A DNA stretch of 9,496 nt. It comes from Oligoflexia bacterium (GTDB lineage Bacteria; Bdellovibrionota; UBA1018; CAIMNF01). The position numbers were made by a program, and so were the translations under genes. Below, in pieces: positions 1-6,873 of the stretch. The stretch's first letter is position 1. Every line of letters starts with the position of its first letter. Where the stretch lies: contig CAIMNF010000038.1 of the NCBI GenBank assembly GCA_903842755.1, positions 1 through 9,496 of the forward strand. Direction: 5' to 3'. The notes beneath the pieces are model-generated. The model did not search any database. It was not told the DNA's origin and saw nothing but the letters and a program-made list of their open reading frames with translations.

Positions 1-884
1 AAAAATATGCCTAAGGCGATTAAAATGGAGGCTCCAAGTTCAGGTGAAAAATTTACCTTTCTCTTAAAAAAGGTCAGCGCAATTGCGAGATAAGAGAACC
101 AAGGTACAGCTAGCCTAAAGGCGAAATCTAATAGTGTGGTTATGCCTCTATCTGAAGATTTGAACCAATAGAAAATGGCAATAAGGTGTTCGGCATCCAA
201 AGTGGGTAAGCTAAATCCCTTTGACAACTCTATTGTTCCAATAAATGTTCCAAAAGTGAGGATCGCTACGAGTGTCGCAAACAACTTTCGCCAGGGTAAT
301 GGCGTCCAGGCCGAACCATACAAGATCCAAATGATTGTTCCCGGCACTAACATTATGGCTGTTTGCCTCCCTAATGCGGCAAAAAGACAACTCACGAGCA
401 CAATACTAACCCTACCCGCAAGTAATCCATAAAAAAGAACTAACGATGAGGTAAAAAACAATAAATCCTGAAGCATTCCAGGCACCAATAACGAGAATCG
501 AATTGTGTAAGGGTTTGTTAAAAGTAGGATTAATAGCAATGCACGGACATTCAATGCTACTTTTAATTTCTCTAAGATTAGATTCGAAAAGATAAAACAA
601 ATTAAAACGAATAATAGACCAAGCCCACGATAGACTAGAAATAGGTCCATCTGCGAAAATTGGCTCAAAATTCCGGCTAAAAAATGAATAAAAAACCGTT
701 GGGCATGGTGTCCTGTAATGGGTTCATGGGGGAAATGAGGCGCATTAAAAGCAATTTTAAGATATAAAAGGACGTCGACTGCATGAACTAAATCTATACT
801 TTCCATGAAAGTCCGCCAGCGGTTTGTAATGCCAAGAAAAAAAACGATTCCCAAGTTTATAATGAATAGTATTTTCATAAGCAT
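1..884 (-). CDS. Polytopic membrane protein, glycosyltransferase-like, 3' end outside window (partial)
   Basis: An open frame runs leftwards off the window edge, giving at least 294 residues without a stop. I read it directly from the complement. It is very hydrophobic, with about eight or nine likely membrane segments (for example around residues 3-19, 83-103, 132-155, 158-171, 176-190 and 200-218). Between the first two segments is a polar loop with acidic and His residues (D31, D37, H50, H53, E54, H59, H60) followed by a RFFIHFLAG stretch (63-71). A later GRQTAIMLVP segment (172-181) resembles the Arg-containing helix start seen in many GT-C-type glycosyltransferases and EpsG-like polysaccharide proteins. 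It lies 68 bases downstream of the acyltransferase on the same strand, which fits a surface-polysaccharide role. The start is uncertain: ATG at 884, ATG at 878 and TTG at 914 are all in frame and none has a clear Shine-Dalgarno. That it is a membrane protein is secure; the glycosyltransferase idea is inference. Confidence 0.7.
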   Translation of the reverse strand, partial: MLMKILFIINLGIVFFLGITNRWRTFMESIDLVHAVDVLLYLKIAFNAPHFPHEPITGHHAQRFFIHFLAGILSQFSQMDLFLVYRGLGLLFVLICFIFSNLILEKLKVALNVRALLLILLLTNPYTIRFSLLVPGMLQDLLFFTSSLVLFYGLLAGRVSIVLVSCLFAALGRQTAIMLVPGTIIWILYGSAWTPLPWRKLFATLVAILTFGTFIGTIELSKGFSLPTLDAEHLIAIFYWFKSSDRGITTLLDFAFRLAVPWFSYLAIALTFFKRKVNFSPELGASILIALGIF

Positions 885-952
885 TAAGATGATTTGTACT
901 CTAGAGGCAGTCAAGCGCGAACTCGACGATCAAGGCTTTCTTGCAAAACGAA

Positions 953-2821
953 CTATGGAGACAAAAAATTCTTTCCTTTTTCAATCAAATACCTCGCATA
1001 CCGCCTAGAAATCGACTCATTAAGATGATCATGATCTTGGAAAACGGCCAGGTTTCCAATTTCGGTTTTGCAATTTTGATCGTCACAAAAAAATTCTTTC
1101 GGATCTACAATTTCCACTTTTGGGTTTACGGTTAGGCCTTCTATAAATTGATCCGATATTTTTGAGCGCGTGCTTGCTTGAGTCCGTGGGAAGGTGCAAC
1201 GAACCTCTGAGTGCTCGCGCCCCAACGCTACATTTAATGGACAACGCGACAGGTCTTCCGTAGAAGTGGGAATTCTTTTAAAAATGACCCACTTTAAGTC
1301 CGGTCGTTTTATTGACTCTATCCAGCGAGGAATTTTATCTAAGGCCTGGGCACTTTCTGTCCAAGCGCCCCCAAGAACAACTAATCTTGGATTAAGCGTT
1401 AGGACTAACGTCTTCACTTGATCCCAGAATCGTTCACACTCGGCACTTTTAGGGTCCGTACTTAAGTTGCATGATCCAAGGACCAAATAATATCCCCTCT
1501 TCTGCGCATTTACCGCAAGTTCCTCCAAGGCCGGTTTAAAATGGTTCGCGTGACTATCACCGAGCAATAAAAAATCAACTCCAGTCGCGCTTGGTGTCCC
1601 TAAAGCGCAATTTCTTTCAATGTCTTTCATTTGGATAGGAGCTGTTGTTCTACCTGCAGTGCAGACCCGTGTAAGATCATGCGCCCCGGAATAACTTCCT
1701 AATAAAGTCTGAACGTTGGAGCTATATCGAAACAGCATTCCTTTTGAAAAATAGGAAACACTGAACATGATAGCTGCCAATCCAAATGGGCAAAGCCACA
1801 AGAGAAGCAAGGACCGACGAATGTCCCATCGGGTTTTTCGGAACGGCATTTCAATATAAGAGTAACTCAATGTAGAAACGATTCCGAGACCTACAATAAA
1901 AGTGACGTTTCCAAAAGTGCCAAGGCTCATTCCCACGCTCTTAAAGAAAGCAATCGCCGGCCAGTGCCAGAGGTATAACGAATACGAAATCCGACCCAGA
2001 AAACGCATAGGTCCGGAGCTAAGCGTTTCCCCTACTAATCCACCCGTCGAACTCGGCCACAGCAGCAATGCCGCTCCTAAGCAGGGGATCATTGCATTAA
2101 CGCCAGGAAAATCGACTTTAGCGTTAAAGAGAAATATCGAACCCGCAATAATGAACAATCCTAAAACCGTTAAAATTCGAGCCCGAAATTGAACTTTCGA
2201 TGCAATCCAAGCGGTAAGAGCGCCCATCAAGAGTTCGTTCATTCGCGGTATGCTTGAAAAATAAAAATTAGCGCCGTGCTCTATTAGAATCGAGTAAAGC
2301 AAAGTTATTCCGAAGAATAAACCAAGGGCTACCCCAATTCTTTTCATTCGATAGCTTAGCCAAAGGAGGAGCGGAAAAAAAAAGTAAAACTGCTCTTCGA
2401 CCGAAAGCGACCACGTGTGCAAAAAAGGGAAAGTTTCCTTCCGCGGCTCAAAATAACCGCCCGAAAGCATCGAGAAGAAAAAATTTGAAGCAAAGCTCCA
2501 TGCAGCGAGTAGACTTGCTGAAAAATAGTTTAAGTCATTTGGAATTAAAAAAATGAGCGCCACTAACGACACGACCAGGCTTACACAAACAAACAGAGGC
2601 AAAAGCCGGCGCATTCTTCTACTGTAGAAAGACTTAAATTGAAAAGTACCGTCCTTAAGTTCAGTGAAAATCTGAGAAAATATCAAAAAGCCCGAAATGA
2701 CGAAGAATACATCTACCCCAATAAACCCACCCGGCACAACCGTTGGAAAAAGGTGGTACCCAATGACCGCCAATACTGCGATCGCTCTTAAACCATCTAT
2801 TTCTGGCCGATAAAAACTCAC
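953..2821 (-). CDS. Acyltransferase 3 (OafA/YrhL-type) with C-terminal SGNH domain; surface glycan O-acyltransferase
   Basis: The 622-residue integral membrane enzyme probably transfers acyl (typically acetyl) groups to a cell-surface glycan such as O-antigen or capsule. The N-terminal acyltransferase-3 domain (about 1-330) shows the hallmark YRPEIDGLRAIAVLAV block (4-19) with the likely catalytic H23. It also has GVDVFFVISGFLI (35-47), the Arg-rich FYSRRMRRLLP (65-75), HTWSLSVEEQFYF (135-147) and ISYSLYLWHWP (278-288). After a last membrane segment near 335-357 comes a periplasmic SGNH domain with GDSHANH (421-427, nucleophile S423) and a C-terminal DHDH (596-599) giving the Asp/His pair. 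The length is normal for fused OafA-type enzymes. The start is GTG at 2821, one base after the fcl stop, which suggests translational coupling. The conserved YRPEIDGLR block a few residues in supports this start. The exact acceptor sugar cannot be told from sequence. Confidence 0.93.
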   Translation of the reverse strand: MSFYRPEIDGLRAIAVLAVIGYHLFPTVVPGGFIGVDVFFVISGFLIFSQIFTELKDGTFQFKSFYSRRMRRLLPLFVCVSLVVSLVALIFLIPNDLNYFSASLLAAWSFASNFFFSMLSGGYFEPRKETFPFLHTWSLSVEEQFYFFFPLLLWLSYRMKRIGVALGLFFGITLLYSILIEHGANFYFSSIPRMNELLMGALTAWIASKVQFRARILTVLGLFIIAGSIFLFNAKVDFPGVNAMIPCLGAALLLWPSSTGGLVGETLSSGPMRFLGRISYSLYLWHWPAIAFFKSVGMSLGTFGNVTFIVGLGIVSTLSYSYIEMPFRKTRWDIRRSLLLLWLCPFGLAAIMFSVSYFSKGMLFRYSSNVQTLLGSYSGAHDLTRVCTAGRTTAPIQMKDIERNCALGTPSATGVDFLLLGDSHANHFKPALEELAVNAQKRGYYLVLGSCNLSTDPKSAECERFWDQVKTLVLTLNPRLVVLGGAWTESAQALDKIPRWIESIKRPDLKWVIFKRIPTSTEDLSRCPLNVALGREHSEVRCTFPRTQASTRSKISDQFIEGLTVNPKVEIVDPKEFFCDDQNCKTEIGNLAVFQDHDHLNESISRRYARYLIEKGKNFLSP

Positions 2822-2822
2822 T

Positions 2823-3758
2823 TTATTTTAGTGCGCCTGTGCGCAATACCCATTCGTACGTACTTTTTAATCCCGCGTGAAGATCAACCCTCGGCCCCCA
2901 CCCCAACCCCCGAATCCGAGTACAATCCATCACCTTCCGAGGCGTACCATCCGGAAACCCCTCATCAAATTCAATCTTGCCCTCGTACCCCACCGTCTGC
3001 TTAATCAACAGCGCAAGCTCTGCGATCGTCACTTCGTCGCCTGTACCGATGTTGATCAACTCGGGTGCCTCGTAGTTTTGAAACAAAAAACAAACTGCTG
3101 CGGCTAAATCATCGACGTATAAAAACTCACGCAAGGGTTTTCCGGTTCCCCAGACCTTGATGACGGGCGAATGGTTCATTTTGGCTTCGTGGAAGCGTCG
3201 GATTAGGCCTGGGATGACGTGCGAATGGTCCGGATGAAAGTTATCTCCTGGGCCATAAAGGTTCGAGGGCATGGCCGAGATAAATTTCAGACCATACTGA
3301 GTGTTATAATATTCTGTGAGCTTTAGGCCCGCAATTTTTGAGATTGCATAAGCTTCGTTGGTTTTTTCAAGGGGGCCCGTCAGGAGGGACTTTTCTTGGA
3401 TGGGTTGGGGGGCAAATTTTGGATAAATGCAGGAGCTGCCTAAAAACAATAACTTTTCGACCTTTTGTTTTGCGGCGGTGTGAATCACGTTGCTTGCAAT
3501 CATCAGGTTTTCATACAAAAATTCTGAAGGGAAACTCTGATTGGCTAAAATACCGCCTACCTTTGCGGCAGCGACAATTACCCCGGCGGGGCGTTCATTT
3601 TCGAAAAACTCTTCGACTTCGGATTGGCGCGTTAAATCAAGCTCTTGGTGGGTTCGCATGACTAAGTTTTGATAACCGGCTTCGCGGAGGGCCCTTACAA
3701 TGCCCGAGCCCACCAGGCCTCGGTGGCCTGCAATGTAAATTTTTGAGGTTAAGTTCAT
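2823..3758 (-). CDS. fcl: GDP-L-fucose synthase (GDP-4-keto-6-deoxy-D-mannose epimerase/reductase)
   Basis: This 311-residue cytoplasmic short-chain dehydrogenase catalyses the NADPH-dependent 3,5-epimerisation and 4-reduction of GDP-4-keto-6-deoxymannose to GDP-L-fucose. The N-terminal nucleotide-binding motif is GHRGLVG (11-17). The catalytic triad is S108, Y137 and K141 (YAISK, 137-141). C110 and H180 match the two epimerisation residues of the E. coli enzyme, which sit one position earlier there. The NLYGPGDNFHPDHSHVIP block (166-183) is characteristic of the family, and length is typical (about 310-320). The start ATG is preceded by AAGGT at good spacing. The partner dehydratase gmd is not in the window, so the precursor must be made by a gene elsewhere. 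It is the first gene of the minus-strand run with the acyltransferase and membrane protein. The synonym wcaG is also used. Confidence 0.95.
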   Translation of the reverse strand: MNLTSKIYIAGHRGLVGSGIVRALREAGYQNLVMRTHQELDLTRQSEVEEFFENERPAGVIVAAAKVGGILANQSFPSEFLYENLMIASNVIHTAAKQKVEKLLFLGSSCIYPKFAPQPIQEKSLLTGPLEKTNEAYAISKIAGLKLTEYYNTQYGLKFISAMPSNLYGPGDNFHPDHSHVIPGLIRRFHEAKMNHSPVIKVWGTGKPLREFLYVDDLAAAVCFLFQNYEAPELINIGTGDEVTIAELALLIKQTVGYEGKIEFDEGFPDGTPRKVMDCTRIRGLGWGPRVDLHAGLKSTYEWVLRTGALK

Positions 3759-3916
3759 GGGGTTACCTTAACATAAGGGAATGAACGATGGCACGGCTAA
3801 TTATGCTGGGCACGCACGGCAAAACGATCGCCTAGGCCCAACTAAAAAACTTGGCTCAATCCTGCAGCTCAAGAGTTATCGTTGACTTTCTCGGTGCTCC
3901 TCAAGACACTTTCCGT
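3759..3916. other. Divergent intergenic region between fcl and the TRL lipoprotein gene
   Basis: These 158 bases separate two divergently read genes and should hold promoters for both. I see a possible -10 (TATGTT on the minus strand, just upstream of the fcl Shine-Dalgarno) but no convincing -35. On the plus strand there is a TTGACT at 3882-3887 without a matching -10. A 34-codon plus-strand frame begins at 3781 but has no properly spaced ribosome site and I do not call it a gene. Confidence 0.4.
3765..3769 (-). promoter_or_regulatory. Ribosome binding site of fcl
   Basis: On the minus strand AAGGT lies 6 bases upstream of the ATG at 3758. It is the only convincing Shine-Dalgarno in this left-hand gene run and supports the assigned fcl start; the two downstream genes have weak sites and probably depend partly on coupling. 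Confidence 0.5.
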
Positions 3917-4294
3917 ATGAAAAACTTATTGAACATGATTTCTGCCCTGGCTCCTTCCCTGGCCTCTGTCGTGAGCCTTACCACTGTCGTGAGCCTTACC
4001 ACTGGCGCACTTTTATTTTCCGCATGCGCGACGACGGGTTATAACTCCAATACCGGTTATGGATTTATTTATACGGAAGTAAAAGAGAGCAAGCTCGTGA
4101 CCGCAAATCAAGCGGGTAAAAAGCGAGGGTCGGCTTGCGCTTCAAACTATTTAGGGCTGTTTTCGGTCGGAGATGCAACTTTGTCCACAGCAATGAAAGA
4201 CGGCGCCATTACCATTGTCAGTAGCGTGGACCACGAATATAAATCCATGCTTGGTGTTTTTGGAAAATATTGTGTTTTTGTGACTGGAATTTAG
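3917..4294 (+). CDS. TRL-like family lipoprotein
   Basis: This is a 125-residue predicted lipoprotein. A lysine near the start (K4 in the 20 bases after ATG), a long hydrophobic core (about 7-34) and a lipobox-like LLFSAC ending at C37 indicate signal peptidase II processing and lipid anchoring. The mature part starts ATTGYN and carries the glycine- and cysteine-containing core of the TRL-like family: GKKRGSACASNYLGLFSVGD (67-86), a VDHEYKSMLGVF stretch (104-115) and a final YCVFVTG. Family members are small secreted or lipid-anchored proteins of unknown function. The frame is open further upstream to TTG at 3851, but ATG at 3917 puts the signal peptide at the N-terminus, so I chose it. No clear Shine-Dalgarno precedes it. 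The signal peptide contains a perfect 18-base tandem duplication (VVSLTT twice). The gene stands alone on the plus strand and converges with the RDD gene 22 bases away. Confidence 0.8.
   Translation: MKNLLNMISALAPSLASVVSLTTVVSLTTGALLFSACATTGYNSNTGYGFIYTEVKESKLVTANQAGKKRGSACASNYLGLFSVGDATLSTAMKDGAITIVSSVDHEYKSMLGVFGKYCVFVTGI
3966..4004 (+). repeat. 18-base in-frame tandem duplication in the lipoprotein signal peptide
   Basis: The sequence repeats perfectly with period 18 over 39 bases (about 2.2 copies). It encodes VVSLTT twice at residues 18-29 of the TRL lipoprotein. The period is a multiple of three, so gain or loss of a copy would keep the frame and only change the length of the hydrophobic core. 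The exact identity of the copies suggests a recent event or a slippage-prone site. Confidence 0.95.
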
Positions 4295-4316
4295 AAAAAA
4301 TTTTTCCGGTCATTTT

Positions 4317-5081
4317 TTAAGACGCCTTTTTAAGCTCTTCTTTAATTTTGTCTTGTTGGCCTTCCACCGAAGCGCCTTGTTCTTGATCTGCTTCCTGTTC
4401 AGAATCAGGCCGCAATTCTAAAACTTGCGCAAGAGTTGGGGTTTGACCACCGCTCGCAACAACACTTCCGCCTTGCTCGGAGCCTTTAAAGGTTACAGGA
4501 AGTCGAATTACGCTTGCCATTGGCCGCTCTGCGGCTTCGTTCGTAAGAACGATAATTTTGGCTGCATATTGGGGAATAGGGAAAGACTCGCGTTCGTCGT
4601 GGTATTCGGCGGCGAGAGCATAATTATTTCTAAACGCGGGTACCACATCCGTTTTTAGAATTAAATCATGCAAGGCTTTGGCTTCTGGATTCAAAAACAT
4701 CCAGACATAGCCTACGCCTCCAAGCGCCATCGATAATTCACTCAAAAGCCAGCGTTTCAAAATCAGTGGCCAAGTAAATGGGGTTCCAGAAACTAGTTCT
4801 AAATTAAAAAACCGCTTGCCGAGCGAGGCCCGCGAAATCCCTTGAATCAAAACTCGGTTTACAAAGGAAATGGAAAGCGTGCAAAATACAAAGCCAAATC
4901 CAAAGCCACGCGAAACAGAACTTTGCATCATTAAGGGGTCGTGATGCCGAAGAGCAGTCACTAATCCAGCAACCATTGCACCAAAATACGAGCCTAAAAG
5001 CCCGCCCCCAAACTCAATGCACAGATCTAACCCGATCGATCCTACTCTTCTTGCTAATAAAAAATGTGAATGACCACTCAT
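4317..5081 (-). CDS. RDD-family membrane protein with long charged C-terminal tail
   Basis: This is a 254-residue inner-membrane protein. The first 150 residues fit the RDD domain: LARRVGSIGLDL (9-20) with the conserved Arg (R12) and Asp (D19) in the first helix, a second hydrophobic stretch (60-79), SLGKRFFNLELVSG (86-99), a third hydrophobic stretch (112-130) and the closing ALHDLILKTDVV (136-147). RDD proteins have no single established role; some have been linked to ion transport. After residue 150 there is a tail of about 100 residues with no membrane segment. It ends in a Gln/Glu-rich and Lys-rich stretch (225-254) that looks disordered or helical and is not part of the family core. The ATG at 5081 has only a poor upstream ribosome site. 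The gene is downstream of the AmpG-like gene on the same strand, separated by 68 bases, so it may be cotranscribed or have its own promoter. Confidence 0.85.
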   Translation of the reverse strand: MSGHSHFLLARRVGSIGLDLCIEFGGGLLGSYFGAMVAGLVTALRHHDPLMMQSSVSRGFGFGFVFCTLSISFVNRVLIQGISRASLGKRFFNLELVSGTPFTWPLILKRWLLSELSMALGGVGYVWMFLNPEAKALHDLILKTDVVPAFRNNYALAAEYHDERESFPIPQYAAKIIVLTNEAAERPMASVIRLPVTFKGSEQGGSVVASGGQTPTLAQVLELRPDSEQEADQEQGASVEGQQDKIKEELKKAS

Positions 5082-5149
5082 ATAAACCGTATCGTCAAAT
5101 TTTAGAAAAACATGAGACTTTTTTGACAGAGCCCCATAAGTATTGAATA

Positions 5150-6385
5150 TTATTTATGAAGGTGAATAAGCGCTTCCGACGCCTTTTTTGAATTATCCCA
5201 AGGCGAAAGCCTTGCAAGCAGAATCATCCCGGGAATGGCCATCAGCGCGCAAAACAGAAAATAACCGGGCCACCCTAAGTGGGCTGCAATCCAACCCGAA
5301 GGGGCCGAGGCCAAAGTACGCGGGATTGCAACGAGACTGTTCAACAGCGCGTATTGGGTTGCTGTAAACTTTTTATTGGTCAGAAATGCAATAAATGCCC
5401 CAAATGCGGGTACGGCCATTCCAGCGGTAAAGGTTTCAGCGGCAATGGCTACGCCAAGCATGACCAAGTTTTTTTCAACCAGCGCAAGCCCCATCAACGT
5501 TAAAATGGCAAGCGCTTGAAGAATCCCAAAAACCCAAAGCGAACGATTAAGCCCAATTTTGGCAAGCACCCATGCACCCACAAACCCGCCAATCAGGGTA
5601 GAAGTAAGTCCAACTCCCTTAACTGCAGCCGCATATTCGGTTTTGCTAAATCCGTGCTGAATGACAAACGGCGCAGTCATTGCGCTCGATAAATTATCCC
5701 CAAGCTTATAGAGCAACAAAAAAGCCAAAATCCAATACACCCCCCGGTGCGAGAAAAAATCAACAAACGGATCAAAAACCGCTTCTTTTAGCGTTTGTGG
5801 AGCCGCGTTCACCGAATCCCGATTTTCGGGCGCCCAAAGTGTTCCGACGATGCCTAATCCTAAAAAACACGCGACTATCGTATAAATTAAGCTCCAAGAA
5901 AGGTGATACCGATCCGCAATCAACAACGCAAACGCGCCCGCCACAAGCATTCCCACTCGGTACCCCGCCACATAAAGCGATAACCCGTACCCCATTTGTT
6001 CGACACTCAACGTTTCTCTGCGATAAGCATCAATCAAGGTATCTTGGCTGGCACTAACAAACGAAACCAAGATGCACAGAATTGCCGTGGTTAGGACCGA
6101 ATCTAACGGATTAGAACACCCAAGGCAAATGATCGCGAGTGCAAGCACCAGTTGCGAAAGCAACATCCATCCCCGCCGCCTGGTCAAAAACGGCAGCGTA
6201 TAGCGATCCATAAACGGCGACCACAAAAACTTTAAATTATAAGGCAAGCCCACTAGCGCAAACGCACCAATTGTTTTGAGGTCAATTTTACATTCCGTCA
6301 TCCAGACTTGAAGCGTCGACCCCGTTAAAAGGAGCGGAATTCCAGAAGAAAAACCAAGCAGCAAGTGCACGATCCACAATCTCAT
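5150..6385 (-). CDS. ampG: AmpG-like major facilitator permease (muropeptide transporter family)
   Basis: This 411-residue, roughly 12-helix inner-membrane transporter belongs to the AmpG branch of the major facilitator superfamily. AmpG imports anhydromuropeptides from the periplasm for cell-wall recycling. Family blocks in order are GFSSGIPLLLTGSTLQVWMT (11-30), GLPYNLKFLWSPFMDRYTLP (46-65), TRRRGWMLLSQ (68-78) and SASQDTLIDAYRRETL (111-126). It is shorter than the E. coli protein (491 residues, 14 helices), as many AmpG homologues are. The frame is open upstream to 6457, but those extra residues lie inside tadA and are polar. ATG at 6385 starts directly with the first helix and overlaps the tadA stop as ATGA, so I chose it. 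Translation is likely coupled to tadA. The substrate is inferred from family; other solutes are possible. Confidence 0.88.
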   Translation of the reverse strand: MRLWIVHLLLGFSSGIPLLLTGSTLQVWMTECKIDLKTIGAFALVGLPYNLKFLWSPFMDRYTLPFLTRRRGWMLLSQLVLALAIICLGCSNPLDSVLTTAILCILVSFVSASQDTLIDAYRRETLSVEQMGYGLSLYVAGYRVGMLVAGAFALLIADRYHLSWSLIYTIVACFLGLGIVGTLWAPENRDSVNAAPQTLKEAVFDPFVDFFSHRGVYWILAFLLLYKLGDNLSSAMTAPFVIQHGFSKTEYAAAVKGVGLTSTLIGGFVGAWVLAKIGLNRSLWVFGILQALAILTLMGLALVEKNLVMLGVAIAAETFTAGMAVPAFGAFIAFLTNKKFTATQYALLNSLVAIPRTLASAPSGWIAAHLGWPGYFLFCALMAIPGMILLARLSPWDNSKKASEALIHLHK

Positions 6386-6873
6386 GTTTTTTTCTCGCTT
6401 CTTTTTTGCGCAAAAAAATCCTTTAAAATTTTCGAACTCGCCGCGTGCGGGACCCACTCCACTTCAAAACGGTGATTCGTTCGGGGATCCAGATGAACAT
6501 GGAAGCCTAAACAAAGGGCGCCCCCTTTTTCATCCTTCGCTCCGTAGACGACTTTTTTGACTCGTGCTTGCTGGCAGGCGGCCAAGCACATGGGGCAGGG
6601 CTCGAGGGTCACATACAAGGTGCAGCCCACCAATCGCCAACTTTTTAATTTTTTTGCCGCGTCTTGAAGTGCATTCAGTTCTGCGTGCCCTAAAGGGTTC
6701 TGCTCGTGCTCACGCGTATTCTTTCCGCGCGCAATCACTCCCCCCTCGTGCACGACGACTGCGCCCACGGGAACTTCGTTTACTTCGGCCGCGCTTTTTG
6801 CCAAATTGAGCGCAACTTCCAAGAAAAACTCGTGCGACTGTTGAGCCTCAACCGGTTTGTGCGGGGATGACAC
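6382..6873 (-). CDS. tadA: tRNA-specific adenosine-34 deaminase
   Basis: This 163-residue cytoplasmic zinc enzyme converts A34 to inosine in the anticodon of tRNA-Arg(ACG), allowing one tRNA to read several codons. It is normally essential. The deaminase motifs are complete: GHAELNAL (62-69) gives zinc ligand H63 and the proton-shuttling E65, and PCPMC (92-96) gives zinc ligands C93 and C96. VPVGAVVV (34-41) and N52 in the substrate pocket are also present. The length is typical. The start is GTG at 6873, preceded by an AGGGA-like ribosome site 8 bases upstream. It overlaps the end of the PilZ gene by 26 bases and the next gene by 4 bases. TadA is told from guanine deaminases by the tight PCPMC plus NxRE-like loop; I am confident of this assignment. 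Confidence 0.93.
   Translation of the reverse strand: MSSPHKPVEAQQSHEFFLEVALNLAKSAAEVNEVPVGAVVVHEGGVIARGKNTREHEQNPLGHAELNALQDAAKKLKSWRLVGCTLYVTLEPCPMCLAACQQARVKKVVYGAKDEKGGALCLGFHVHLDPRTNHRFEVEWVPHAASSKILKDFFAQKRSEKKT

Noticed and set aside
412..600. 62-residue minus-strand frame
   Set aside because: It is a shifted reading of the longer membrane-protein gene that runs from 884 through to the window edge.
3781..3885. Small 34-codon plus-strand frame in the fcl/lipoprotein intergenic region
   Set aside because: The purine-rich AAGGGA touches the ATG directly, leaving no spacing for a working ribosome site, and the peptide resembles nothing I know.
3851..3916. N-terminal extension of the TRL lipoprotein from a TTG
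   Set aside because: It would bury the signal peptide behind 22 polar residues; ATG at 3917 fits a secreted lipoprotein.
4295..4318. AAAAAAT ... ATTTTTT inverted repeat between the convergent lipoprotein and RDD genes
   Set aside because: The 7-base stem is entirely A-T with a 10-base loop, too weak to call a terminator, though its position would suit a bidirectional one.
5123..5153. TTGACA with TATTAT on the plus strand, pointing antisense into the AmpG-like gene
   Set aside because: The spacer is 19 bases, longer than usual, and no plus-strand gene follows. An antisense RNA is possible but unsupported.
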